15,599 nucleotides of DNA from a bacterium (GCA_018812885.1 JAHJCW010000237.1:1-15599); one strand, 5' to 3'; positions 1 to 7,685 are shown, numbered from the stretch's first letter. The notes: generated by a model from the sequence alone, not told the origin. Program-made: numbers and translations.

Positions 1-42
1 AATAATTCTATCTTTTAAATATTATATTGAATTGAGGCTAAC

Positions 43-237
43 ATGAATATTAAGCAAGTATCTTTAATTTTAATTGCTTTAGGAACACTAATTTTTATTT
101 TAGGATTTTTACGAGAAATAATAATAAGAGTTATATTTCAAAACAATATTTTAATCTTAGCATTTTTTGCAATTTTGATTGGTCTAGTTTTATTTGGATA
201 TAGCATTATTAAAGAGAGCAAGGAATCTAATTCTTAG
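43..237 (+). CDS. Small two-helix membrane protein, unknown function
   Basis: The product is 64 residues and I do not recognise a family. It has two hydrophobic segments, about residues 5-23 and 33-54, joined by a short stretch with charged residues (LREIIIR), and ends in a hydrophilic Lys/Glu/Ser tail. This pattern suggests a small integral membrane hairpin protein. A GAGG at 34-37 lies 5 bases before the ATG and supports the start. The next gene begins 131 bases downstream, so co-transcription is uncertain. A chance ORF of this composition is possible in AT-rich DNA, but the RBS and clean two-helix pattern favour a real gene. Confidence 0.6.
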   Translation: MNIKQVSLILIALGTLIFILGFLREIIIRVIFQNNILILAFFAILIGLVLFGYSIIKESKESNS

Positions 238-250
238 AACTATTAACTGT

Positions 251-276
251 ATTACCTCTTTAAAGAGGAATGTAAT
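251..276. repeat. Short palindrome, possible weak terminator
   Basis: CCTCTTT at 255-261 is followed directly by its complement AAAGAGG at 262-268, a perfect 14-bp palindrome. It is flanked by ATTAC (251-255) and GTAAT (272-276), which are also complementary. As RNA it could form a CCTCT/AGAGG stem with a TTAA loop. No T-tract follows, so a terminator or a protein-binding operator are both possible. It lies between the small membrane protein gene and the isomerase gene. Confidence 0.35.
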
Positions 277-368
277 CGAGATATATTAATCCGGTTTAAT
301 TTATTATTTCCAAAAACTTAATAATAATAAAATTGACACAATATGATAAAGACAAACAATAAGGATAA

Positions 369-830
369 ATGATGATAAAAAATATTAGTATAATAACATT
401 GCTAATTTTTGTATTTGGATGTTCAAGCACAACTAACATTCCCAAAAATGTTAAATTGCAATCATGGCAAGATTCTGTGAGTTATAGCTTAGGTTCTGAT
501 GTTGGTGCTACTCTTAAATCTCGCAGAATGAATTTTGAACCTAAATTACTGGCAAAAGGTTTTGTTGGGACTTATTCGCAAGATTCAAGTTATATGCTTG
601 GAGCTAGTATTGGCATAAGCTATAAAAGTCAAATGATTGATGTAGACTCGAAGATATTTTTAAATGCACTTAATAAAACCTATAATGGTGATTCTACTCT
701 ATTGTCTCTTGAAGATATGAAAAGTGTTGTTAGAAAATATGATAAAGAATTAAGGGAAAATCAGAATCTCAAAGCAAAGGAAAAAGCAGAATTTCAGCGT
801 ATAGAGGGTGAAAGATTTAGAGATGTTTAA
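369..830 (+). CDS. FKBP-type isomerase lipoprotein, N-terminal half (frameshifted gene)
   Basis: This is the N-terminal part of a Mip/FkpA-like peptidyl-prolyl cis-trans isomerase. Residues 1-17 are a lipoprotein signal ending in the lipobox V-F-G-C (Cys18), so the protein should be lipid-anchored and face the periplasm. Residues 36-150 resemble the FKBP N-terminal dimerisation domain (SYSLGSDVG, then a second related SYMLGASIG motif) and end in a charged helix running into ERF. The ORF stops at TAA 828-830, exactly where the hinge to the catalytic domain should follow. The catalytic domain continues in the -1 frame. AAGGA (361-365) sits 3 bases before the first ATG and 6 before the second at 372, so 372 may be the true start. 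Confidence 0.75.
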   Translation: MMIKNISIITLLIFVFGCSSTTNIPKNVKLQSWQDSVSYSLGSDVGATLKSRRMNFEPKLLAKGFVGTYSQDSSYMLGASIGISYKSQMIDVDSKIFLNALNKTYNGDSTLLSLEDMKSVVRKYDKELRENQNLKAKEKAEFQRIEGERFRDV

Positions 831-1177
831 AAAAGAATGGCGAATCTGTTGTTGAATTGAAGAGTGGATTGCTATACCGTGTTTTAAATGAAGGATTCGG
901 TGATACCCCTACTAATAAAGATCGTGTTGTTGTTCATTATACAGGAAAATTAATTGATGGTACTGTTTTTGATAGTTCAGTTGACCGTGGAGAACCATCT
1001 AAATTTATGGTCGGAAGTGTAATTAAAGGTTGGCAAGAAGCTTTGCAATTAATGAAGGTTGGATCAAAATGGGAGATAATCATTCCATCAAACTTAGCTT
1101 ATGGTGAGCGAGCAACTGGAAATATTCCTGCCAATTCAACATTAATTTTTGAAGTCGAATTACTTGGAATTGAGTAA
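821..1177 (+). CDS. FKBP-type isomerase, C-terminal catalytic half (frameshifted gene)
   Basis: This stretch encodes the FKBP catalytic domain, which catalyses cis-trans isomerisation at Xaa-Pro bonds during periplasmic folding. Conserved features are SGLLYRVL at the entry, HYTG, VFDSS, VIKGW, LAYGE and the closing IFEVELLGIE, so the active-site aromatic residues are all present. The frame is open from 821. Read from there it gives LKKNGESVVELKSG, the normal hinge of Mip/FkpA proteins. The first internal start is TTG at 857, which has no Shine-Dalgarno sequence and would begin inside the hinge. I therefore read this as the second half of the gene starting at 369, about 269 residues when joined and normal for the family. 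Either one base has been lost near 818-828 or the assembly has an error. Confidence 0.75.
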   Translation, partial: RCLKKNGESVVELKSGLLYRVLNEGFGDTPTNKDRVVVHYTGKLIDGTVFDSSVDRGEPSKFMVGSVIKGWQEALQLMKVGSKWEIIIPSNLAYGERATGNIPANSTLIFEVELLGIE

Positions 1178-1484
1178 CTAACTTAGTGTTATTCCTATAA
1201 TTAAATAGGGGAATATCTGATTGTATAAATGACTTTATTTACCTAAAATGCCACAGTTAATAATTATTATAACAGAATAGAGGGTGTTCCACTACCCTCT
1301 ATTCTATCTATGAATCATGTTGATAATTATTAAGAAATTATTTGAAAGATTTTAAAATAATCAAATTGGTTTTTACGAGAATAAAAGTTAAACTTACAGT
1401 TAATAGAATGGGGTACTACGGTAATTTTTATACGTATTACTCAAGTAGGATATTTTATAACATTGAAAAAATTGGTGTAATATC
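1178..1484. other. 307-bp intergenic gap before the pilus operon
   Basis: I see no convincing coding sequence here. Just after the isomerase stop, CCTAT (1194-1198) and ATAGG (1205-1209) can form a weak 5-bp stem. A stronger hairpin lies at 1274-1305. The rest, about 1310-1484, is AT-rich and is the likely place for the pilus operon promoter. I could not pick out a -35/-10 pair with good spacing or a sigma-54 GG/GC pair. Confidence 0.5.
1274..1305. terminator. Perfect 12-bp hairpin, possible terminator
   Basis: AGAATAGAGGGT (1274-1285) and ACCCTCTATTCT (1294-1305) are exact reverse complements around an 8-base loop. The stem lies 96 bases past the isomerase stop and 179 bases before the ATPase start. 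There is no T-run on either side, so it is not a classical intrinsic terminator. It could instead be an RNA-stabilising stem or an operator. Confidence 0.45.
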
Positions 1485-2453
1485 GTGAAATTTATCTACT
1501 TAATGGAGAATGAACGTTCAATATCTCCGCCTATAAGACCTATTATAAAAGAACGAATTAAGCCATTTATACCTCCTCGCCCAACAAGACCGATAAAATA
1601 TATTCCCAGGGTTGAAAAGGGAGTTAGGGATTATTGCAAACTCTTAGGATTGACACGTGAACCTTTCTCTATGGCACCTGAACCTGATTTCTTCTATCAA
1701 TCGAAACAGCATCGCGAATGTCTTAATCATTTAGAAATATCATTGAGATTAAATCGCGGCTTACATGTTGTAGTAGGTGGTATAGGTACCGGGAAAACTG
1801 CTATTTCCCGACTATTATTAGATCGATTTACTGATTATGAAGGAGATTATACATTCTTTTTAATCCTGAACCCTACTTGGCGCAATAATCAAGAATTTTT
1901 AATACATTTGAAAAAGATGTTCGATATCCGCGATGAATCAAATCTTGTTACTGATATGATGAATCAAATCGAACATTTTTTAATCGATTATGCTACAAAA
2001 TACAACAAACGAATTGTGATGATAATTGACGAGGGGCAGAAAATGGGACCCAATCAACTCGAAATTGTGAGATCATTACTGAATTTTGAAACAAACAGTA
2101 TGAAGCTCATTCAGTTCGCGATCTTTGCCCAACCGGAATTTATTGATACACTAAATACAATGGAAAATTTTAAAGACAGAATAACGTATATGTTCAATAT
2201 AAATAATATTGACGACGAAGATACAAGAGGTTTAATTGACCATCGTCTAAAAATAGCGGGTTTGTCTGATGGAAGAGAACTTTTTACAGAAAATGCAAAA
2301 AATCTTATTTATAAATATACAAGAGGATTCCCCCGAAAGATTATAGTTACTTGCCATAATTTACTCATCGATATGCTTATCATAGGTAAATCAAAAGTTG
2401 ATGCTGACTTAGTTTTTAAATTTACTCAGCAAAATAATTTGATATATGAGTAA
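1485..2453 (+). CDS. ExeA/MshM-like AAA ATPase of the pilus cluster
   Basis: This is a 322-residue AAA ATPase of the ExeA/GspA/MshM family, which in known systems helps assemble the secretin. The core begins with the family pattern LGLTREPFSMAPEPDFFY (about residues 54-71). Walker A is GGIGTGKT (98-105) and Walker B is IVMIIDEGQ (177-185, D182 and E183). Unlike Aeromonas ExeA it has no transmembrane segment or peptidoglycan-binding domain, so it is closer to MshM. Residues 13-45 form an unusual Pro- and Arg/Lys-rich tail. The start is GTG 1485; an in-frame ATG at 1503 is an alternative, and neither has a good RBS. The stop overlaps the next gene by 8 bases, indicating translational coupling. 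It is probably the first gene of the operon. Confidence 0.85.
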   Translation: MKFIYLMENERSISPPIRPIIKERIKPFIPPRPTRPIKYIPRVEKGVRDYCKLLGLTREPFSMAPEPDFFYQSKQHRECLNHLEISLRLNRGLHVVVGGIGTGKTAISRLLLDRFTDYEGDYTFFLILNPTWRNNQEFLIHLKKMFDIRDESNLVTDMMNQIEHFLIDYATKYNKRIVMIIDEGQKMGPNQLEIVRSLLNFETNSMKLIQFAIFAQPEFIDTLNTMENFKDRITYMFNINNIDDEDTRGLIDHRLKIAGLSDGRELFTENAKNLIYKYTRGFPRKIIVTCHNLLIDMLIIGKSKVDADLVFKFTQQNNLIYE

Positions 2454-4737
2454 GGAAGATAAACAGAGGATATTAGCCACTAATAGACTTCTTGAGATCC
2501 TGCGCGCGGAACGTAGTTCCGAAGATGTAGTAAGCTCGGAGGAAGCGTCCGTTGATTCCGATTTTCTCATAGAAGAAGAAGTAGAAGACCTGCAATATGT
2601 TTCAAAATCTAAGTCTGATCAAGTCAGAGAGACCCCTGTGTCGGAAATAGATGAGTTTCCGTCATTATTCATAGATGAAGATGATAATAAAATTGATGAA
2701 GGGCATGATATTAAATATGAGGCGTCGGTTGAGGACCAGGATCAGTTGTTTGAAGATGAACAAGAACAACCTGTTGGAGCAGGTGATATCTTTCATGAAA
2801 CTGATGTTGATCCTGAAGTAGCCAAATTAGCAGCTAGCTTAACATCCTCTGAATCAGAAAGTGCCTCTTCATCGAATTATTCCGAAGAGATTAAAAATGA
2901 CTTATTGCTCAAAACAGAGCTGCCAAAAGATTTTGAAGTATCGGGGAGTAAGGATATTATTTTACCACCTGAGTTTAATGATTCCCTAATCACATTTCAC
3001 GAAGAGATTATCGAAAAGCCAAATTGGGAAAAGCGGGTGCTATTTTTAAAGAGATATTTCTCTGATAATAAAAGAAAAATCACGATTTATATTGATAACA
3101 ATACTATATACCTTTTACAGACTCTTGCAACTTTAATGGAAACTGAGGTTGAAAAGGTTAAATCGTTTAGCCTGCCGTATGAATATGGGAATCAAATGAT
3201 TACCGGAATAAACGATTTATTAATACACATATTAGAAAATGAAATTGACCACAAAGATAAAAAACTATCCTTTGGTGCTTATTTTTCAATGACAACGCCT
3301 TCGAAAACAATTGTTATAAAAAGTCCAAAGCTAAAAAAGAAAGAGTTGACAGAACTCGTTGAATGGAATGCAAACAAAAATCTGCCATTTAGCACTGAAA
3401 ATAAAAGTGTAAATTGGAAGATTGCCAAATCGGAATCCGAAAGCGAGACTCAGGATGTGATCATAGGAGTTATAGAAAAAGACTCTGTTAATGCTATCGA
3501 CACCATTTTTAATAGAAATGATATAAATCTAAGATACACATCAACGTTGTCAATTTTGTTGTGGAAATCCTTTGTTAAAAATTATCCCGATAAAGATGTT
3601 GGCTCACACGTTATAATTCACTTAGGGGAATCGAAAACTTTAGTTATTGTTGTAACGGATCATATCTTGCAATTCTCAAGGGAAATAGCATTGGGAGCTC
3701 AGGATTTTTATAATGCAATTGTTAAAAAAGTTGAAACAAATGAATCGGGACAAACAATTAACATTGCCTTAGCAAAAGACGTATTAATGAAATATGGGTA
3801 TCCCCAAAACCAAACGGGATTAACGGCCGGTTCCAATATAGATCTTAACAAAATTACAATTGCAATTCGTCCTGTAGTAGAGAGAATTAACAGTGAATTA
3901 AATCGTACTTTAAATTATTTCAAAAATCAGAAATCTACTTTAGAATGGAAAGAGTTATTATTTGACGGAGTTGCAGCAGCATTCCCCGGATTGCTTGAGA
4001 CTGTTCAGGAGAATATCTATCAGAAAGTTGAACTGCTAAACCCAATGCGTACCGGAGAATATTATATTAACGATGATGTGAATATTCCTCCTCAGCAATA
4101 CCCTAATTATGTTTTGAATTTTGCACTCGCTGCAGATGAAGTTGAGGATTTTAATATTGCCCCCACTCATATTCGTGATAATTATAAATATTCATTTCAT
4201 AGTAAGGTTATTGCCGGAGTATTGGCTTTGGTAATCCCCTTATTTTTATTTACAGGATTATATAGTAGTTCATCGCTAAAACGAGGGCAACGGAAGATTG
4301 AAGCAAAAAAAACTGAGTTACAACGTTTATCTGTGGATACACAAGATTATGCAAGTTTTGAGGGAGACCTCAAGATTATCAATTTATCAAATCACTTTAT
4401 AAACAATGATCGCACATATTCCCAAAATCAAATTAAAATGCTTCAATTGTTTTCTTCAATTGTCCCGGAGGAAATTAAACTGACAGAATTAAATTTTGTT
4501 AATGCCACTGGTTTGGCAGATTCTGTAATTACAGCAGAGAATTTTAAAGAACATTTAGAAGTAGCTGGTTTTGTCAATAAAGATAAATCGGTTGCTAACA
4601 TATATTTAACAGATTTTATTTTACAACTTGAGAAAATGCAATATTTTGCCGATGTCAAAACTTTAGAAAAATCTGAAAATGCCATTTCAAATAAGGGTGA
4701 ATTATTTTTCAGATTACGTCTTGATTTAAGATTATGA
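2446..4737 (+). CDS. PilM-PilN fusion protein with acidic N-terminal extension
   Basis: This 763-residue protein has three parts. Residues 1 to about 190 are rich in Asp, Glu and Ser and look disordered. Residues about 210-565 resemble the actin-like cytoplasmic pilus protein PilM: IYIDNNT at the start of the fold, VIIHLGESKTLVIV with a following FSREIALG, LNRTLNYFKNQ, and LLFDGVAAAFPGLLE ending in LLNPMR. Residues 569-573 (FNIAP) match the place of the PilN motif INLLP that binds PilM. One transmembrane helix (587-604), a coiled-coil stretch and a periplasmic PilN-like domain to 763 follow (IVPEEIKLTELNF, then a final beta-rich segment). PilM and PilN are normally separate proteins. The fusion keeps correct topology, with PilM in the cytoplasm and the PilN tail in the periplasm. 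The stop overlaps pilO by 4 bases (ATGA). Confidence 0.8.
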   Translation: MSKEDKQRILATNRLLEILRAERSSEDVVSSEEASVDSDFLIEEEVEDLQYVSKSKSDQVRETPVSEIDEFPSLFIDEDDNKIDEGHDIKYEASVEDQDQLFEDEQEQPVGAGDIFHETDVDPEVAKLAASLTSSESESASSSNYSEEIKNDLLLKTELPKDFEVSGSKDIILPPEFNDSLITFHEEIIEKPNWEKRVLFLKRYFSDNKRKITIYIDNNTIYLLQTLATLMETEVEKVKSFSLPYEYGNQMITGINDLLIHILENEIDHKDKKLSFGAYFSMTTPSKTIVIKSPKLKKKELTELVEWNANKNLPFSTENKSVNWKIAKSESESETQDVIIGVIEKDSVNAIDTIFNRNDINLRYTSTLSILLWKSFVKNYPDKDVGSHVIIHLGESKTLVIVVTDHILQFSREIALGAQDFYNAIVKKVETNESGQTINIALAKDVLMKYGYPQNQTGLTAGSNIDLNKITIAIRPVVERINSELNRTLNYFKNQKSTLEWKELLFDGVAAAFPGLLETVQENIYQKVELLNPMRTGEYYINDDVNIPPQQYPNYVLNFALAADEVEDFNIAPTHIRDNYKYSFHSKVIAGVLALVIPLFLFTGLYSSSSLKRGQRKIEAKKTELQRLSVDTQDYASFEGDLKIINLSNHFINNDRTYSQNQIKMLQLFSSIVPEEIKLTELNFVNATGLADSVITAENFKEHLEVAGFVNKDKSVANIYLTDFILQLEKMQYFADVKTLEKSENAISNKGELFFRLRLDLRL

Positions 4738-5324
4738 AACAAAATAAAACCATATTTTTTGTATCGGTCGCAATTTTAATAATAATTGTAATATATTGGG
4801 TTTTTTCATTTTTAATCAATGATATGAGTGAATTTAGAAAAATCAAACAGGAAATGATTAGTGCTGAGAGCAATTTCAAAAAATTAAGCAATGAGCGAGC
4901 GAATTATTCATCAATCAAAGAAGCAAGAGACAGACAAATTCAATATTTTGATACATTAAAAATTCATATACCATTAAAAGAGAATGATAGAGGTACTAAC
5001 CCTTATATAGAAACGTTAGATATTATTCAACAAGTTGCAGAAAAGAATAATATTGCTATTAGTGTGTTTAGACCAATTTTAACAAACACCTTTCCAGATA
5101 TCAATGTTAAAGATAAGCAGCTTAATAAAACCATAAAAAGGTATTTATTGGAAATGGAATGTAATGGCGATTTTTTATCCATAGGTAAATTTTTTGAAGC
5201 ATTGCAAAATCAGGAAAGGTTCGTTAATTTATTAAAATTTGATATTGAAACTGAACGTGGAATCGACGGCAGGTTATTGTGTAAAGCATTACTCTATACA
5301 TACGTATTTTCGGAATATAACTAA
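4734..5324 (+). CDS. pilO: PilO-like alignment subcomplex protein
   Basis: The 196-residue product has one transmembrane helix at residues 7-28, a short cytoplasmic N-terminus, a charged coiled-coil segment (about 30-72) and a periplasmic alpha/beta domain. Sequence resemblance to PilO is moderate: the IETLDIIQQVAEKNNIAI segment, the central GDFLSIGKFFEALQNQERFVNL segment typical of the PilO ferredoxin-like fold, and a final beta strand. Position between the PilM-PilN fusion and a PilP-like gene supports the call. In known systems PilO pairs with PilN in the periplasm. The start ATG overlaps the previous stop and the stop TAA overlaps the next ATG (TAATG), so translation is coupled on both sides. 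MshJ is the equivalent name in MSHA systems. Confidence 0.8.
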   Translation: MKQNKTIFFVSVAILIIIVIYWVFSFLINDMSEFRKIKQEMISAESNFKKLSNERANYSSIKEARDRQIQYFDTLKIHIPLKENDRGTNPYIETLDIIQQVAEKNNIAISVFRPILTNTFPDINVKDKQLNKTIKRYLLEMECNGDFLSIGKFFEALQNQERFVNLLKFDIETERGIDGRLLCKALLYTYVFSEYN

Positions 5325-5857
5325 TGGCTCAAACTGAAAATAAACGTTTATATGTGATGTTGGGTATCCTTGGAATACTATTCTTGTATCTAATTTTGAG
5401 TAAAACAGTTTTCGCAAAGAAAGGTAAAGTAACATCTCCAATAGTCAATACAGCAAATAATATAAGTTCTATGGTACCGGAGCCAATATCAAATAATAGA
5501 AAAATGGCAATGAATAAAATCAATAATATTAATTATGTTGTGCCAAAGTTTCAGTATGAAGGAAATTGGAAAAGTGATCCGTTTTTTTATTTAGATGAAG
5601 ATTCCCTTAGAAATATTCGTGATAAAGAATTAGGTCAGTATACTAATTTGAGATTAAATGGAATTTCTCTTTTGAGAGATGAGGGATATTCATTAATCAA
5701 CACGGTCATTATGACCGACACAGATACAGTTATGACTGCAAGTATCTTGAAAGAAGGAGATGAATTTGATGGCTTTCGCGTTGTAAAAATTGCTTTTGAT
5801 CATGTCATTTTACGCAAAGGAAGTCGTAATATAAGGTTAGAATTAGATGAATCATAA
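5324..5857 (+). CDS. pilP: PilP/GspC-like linker between inner-membrane complex and secretin
   Basis: The product is 177 residues with an N-terminal transmembrane helix (about 8-26), a low-complexity linker, and a C-terminal beta domain of the PilP/GspC homology-region type: NLRLNGISLLRDEGYSLIN, then ILKEGDEFDGFRVVKIAFDHVILRKG and a closing hydrophobic strand. Such domains contact the secretin N0 domain and the PilN/PilO pair. Typical PilP is a lipoprotein; here there is no lipobox and the N-terminus is a plain membrane anchor, as in GspC or MshK. It overlaps pilO by 1 base and pilQ by 11 bases. The gene name rests mostly on position and this C-terminal pattern. Confidence 0.7.
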   Translation: MAQTENKRLYVMLGILGILFLYLILSKTVFAKKGKVTSPIVNTANNISSMVPEPISNNRKMAMNKINNINYVVPKFQYEGNWKSDPFFYLDEDSLRNIRDKELGQYTNLRLNGISLLRDEGYSLINTVIMTDTDTVMTASILKEGDEFDGFRVVKIAFDHVILRKGSRNIRLELDES

Positions 5858-7661
5858 AAATTATAAATCAACTATACTTTTTGTATTGTTTTCATGTTCA
5901 TTTGTATTTACACAACAAATTGATCGGATCCTTCCATACAACAATTATGATACAACTGGAGTATATATCATCTTTGATGGAAATATAAAATACGAAAAGG
6001 AAATACGGCAATCCCCACCTTCAGTTTCTCTAATATTTCCCAATACAAAACTTACTGAAGGGAATCACCAAAAAATGGTAGATCTTCCTCCATTATTTAG
6101 AATTGAAGCAAAGGAGACAATAAATAGTAAATATTACAAACATGCTAAAGTTGATTTATATTTTAGTGAGATTCCTGAATTTAGAATTGATTATATCGGT
6201 GAAAATGTTCTTAGAGTTATATGGTCTGCTAAATATGCAGATGATGAATACAAGATCAGCAAACCAGTTAAAAAAGATTCAAATTTAGAGATTTGGTCTA
6301 GTTTTGACAATGAAGTTTCAATGAATTTAAAAAATGCCGAGTTAGTTGATGTACTACGCCTTATGGCGATGCAAAGTGGTATGAATTTAATTTCAAATGA
6401 TAAAATCAGTGGTAAGGTTACATTGACACTAAAAGATGTAAGTGTCGGTTCCGCTTTGGATGCTATGTTAAAGGTAAATGGTTATGATTGGTTTATACAA
6501 GAAAATTTGATTGTAGTTAAACCTATTGAAGATGATGTCGTGGGCGGATTAGTGACAAAACATTTTAAATTGGAATATGCTGATGCTTATTCTATTGGGA
6601 CTGCCCTATCTAATGTCTTGACAAAAAAAGGTAAGTTTCAAGTTTTTTCACCAGTTGCAGGTAGCAGTTATTTTGGAAGTAGCACGATGAGTGGATCTCA
6701 GGGTGGCATAGGTGGAATGCAGGGGAGCATAGGCGGAACACAAGGGAGTATAGGTGGAACTATGGGCGGATCTCAAGGCATGCAAAGTGGCTTGGGCGGA
6801 ATGCAAGGTGGTATTGGTGGAACACAAGGGAGTATGGGGGGAACCATGGGCGGATCTCAAGGCATGCAAAGCATGATGACTGCTGATTATATCCTTGTTA
6901 CGGATGTGTATTCAAATTTCGATCACATAGAATCAATAATTAAGCAATTGGATGTTAAAGTCCGGCAAATAAACATCTCAGTAAAGTTTATTGAGACAAA
7001 GTTGAACGTGAATGAGCGTTTAGGGATAGATTGGACGGTCAGAGCTGAAATGATTGGTCCTGTCCCTGATCCAAATGCTAAAATAGTTGATTTTGAAAAT
7101 TTTAAATTATTTGATACCAATAGCTTAAGTTTATACTCATTTACACTGCCGGTATTTGAAAGTGTTTTGGAAATGCTTGCTTCAGACGGTGAAACACGAT
7201 TGATTCAAGAACCGCAAATAACAACAAAAGATAATACCGTTGCTACTTTCAAGGTTGGTACAACATATCCCACTGTTGTAACGCAGACAACACAAATTTC
7301 TCAGACGATATCATATGAAGACAAGGAAATCAACATAATATTAAAAGTTCAACCGCGGATTAATAAAGATCACTTTATTTCAATGGATATATCTACTACA
7401 GTTCAAGCGTTGGTTGGATTTACAGGCCCAAATAGTGATCAACCAATTATATCTGATCGAGGATCAACAACCCACGTAAGCGTAGAAGATCAAAAAACAT
7501 TAATGATGGGAGGGCTAATTTTTGATCAAGCGATCGAGAATCATAAAAAGGTACCATTTCTTTCAAGTATTCCAATTCTTGGAAAATTATTTACCCATAT
7601 AACGTATACAACAGAGCAACGTGAACTGCTAATTTTCATAACACCGTCGATTATTCGATAA
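5847..7661 (+). CDS. pilQ: Type IV pilus secretin PilQ
   Basis: This 604-residue secretin should form the outer-membrane pore for the pilus. It has an N-terminal signal peptide (about residues 1-22), an AMIN-like beta domain (about 28-128), an STN/N0 domain (157-227, LKNAELVDVLRLMAMQSG), a secretin N1-type domain (236-372) interrupted by a Gly/Met/Gln repeat at 289-344, and the C-terminal secretin domain (about 430-604). Hallmarks in the last part are LIQEPQITTKDN, the beta-barrel segment with GSTTHVSVEDQKTLMMGGL, and VPFLSSIPILGKLF followed by RELLIFITPSII. Length is close to MshL and short PilQ proteins. The start overlaps pilP by 11 bases. MshL or GspD are alternative names, but the domain order and AMIN domain favour PilQ. 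Confidence 0.92.
   Translation: MNHKNYKSTILFVLFSCSFVFTQQIDRILPYNNYDTTGVYIIFDGNIKYEKEIRQSPPSVSLIFPNTKLTEGNHQKMVDLPPLFRIEAKETINSKYYKHAKVDLYFSEIPEFRIDYIGENVLRVIWSAKYADDEYKISKPVKKDSNLEIWSSFDNEVSMNLKNAELVDVLRLMAMQSGMNLISNDKISGKVTLTLKDVSVGSALDAMLKVNGYDWFIQENLIVVKPIEDDVVGGLVTKHFKLEYADAYSIGTALSNVLTKKGKFQVFSPVAGSSYFGSSTMSGSQGGIGGMQGSIGGTQGSIGGTMGGSQGMQSGLGGMQGGIGGTQGSMGGTMGGSQGMQSMMTADYILVTDVYSNFDHIESIIKQLDVKVRQINISVKFIETKLNVNERLGIDWTVRAEMIGPVPDPNAKIVDFENFKLFDTNSLSLYSFTLPVFESVLEMLASDGETRLIQEPQITTKDNTVATFKVGTTYPTVVTQTTQISQTISYEDKEINIILKVQPRINKDHFISMDISTTVQALVGFTGPNSDQPIISDRGSTTHVSVEDQKTLMMGGLIFDQAIENHKKVPFLSSIPILGKLFTHITYTTEQRELLIFITPSIIR
6711..6878 (+). repeat. 84-bp tandem repeat, two copies, inside pilQ
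   Basis: Two adjacent in-frame 84-bp units (6711-6794 and 6795-6878) encode 28 residues each. Both begin GGMQG and share GGTMGGSQGMQS near the end. Each is itself made of degenerate GSIGGTQ-type heptads. Copy number could change by slippage without breaking the reading frame. It sits in a loop of the periplasmic N1-type domain. Confidence 0.85.
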
Positions 7662-7671
7662 AAATAAAATA

Positions 7672-7677
7672 AGGGAG
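7672..7677 (+). promoter_or_regulatory. Ribosome binding site deciding the pilT TTG start
   Basis: AGGGAG lies 8 bases before TTG 7686. The nearest ATG (7696) is out of frame, and the family similarity begins near residue 1, so this site fixes the start at TTG. Confidence 0.7.
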
Positions 7678-7685
7678 ATTGAAAA

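Noticed and set aside
333..347. TTGACA followed by TATGAT before the FKBP gene
   Set aside because: The two boxes are only 3 bases apart, so they cannot act together as -35 and -10.
820..836. Programmed -1 frameshift at TTTAAAAAAG
   Set aside because: The A6G slippery run is in phase with the downstream frame, not the incoming one, and the incoming frame stops at TAA 828-830 before it.
1031..1047. Sigma-54-like TGGCAAG with TTTGCA
   Set aside because: The GG to GC spacing is one base too long and the site lies inside the FKBP catalytic domain coding sequence, with no gene start near it.
6648..6869. Reverse-strand repeat-rich ORF
   Set aside because: It is the complement of the Gly-rich repeat in pilQ; its repeats merely reflect that.
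6690..6880. CRISPR-like direct repeats
   Set aside because: The repeats are in frame, contiguous without spacers, and encode Gly-rich protein within pilQ.
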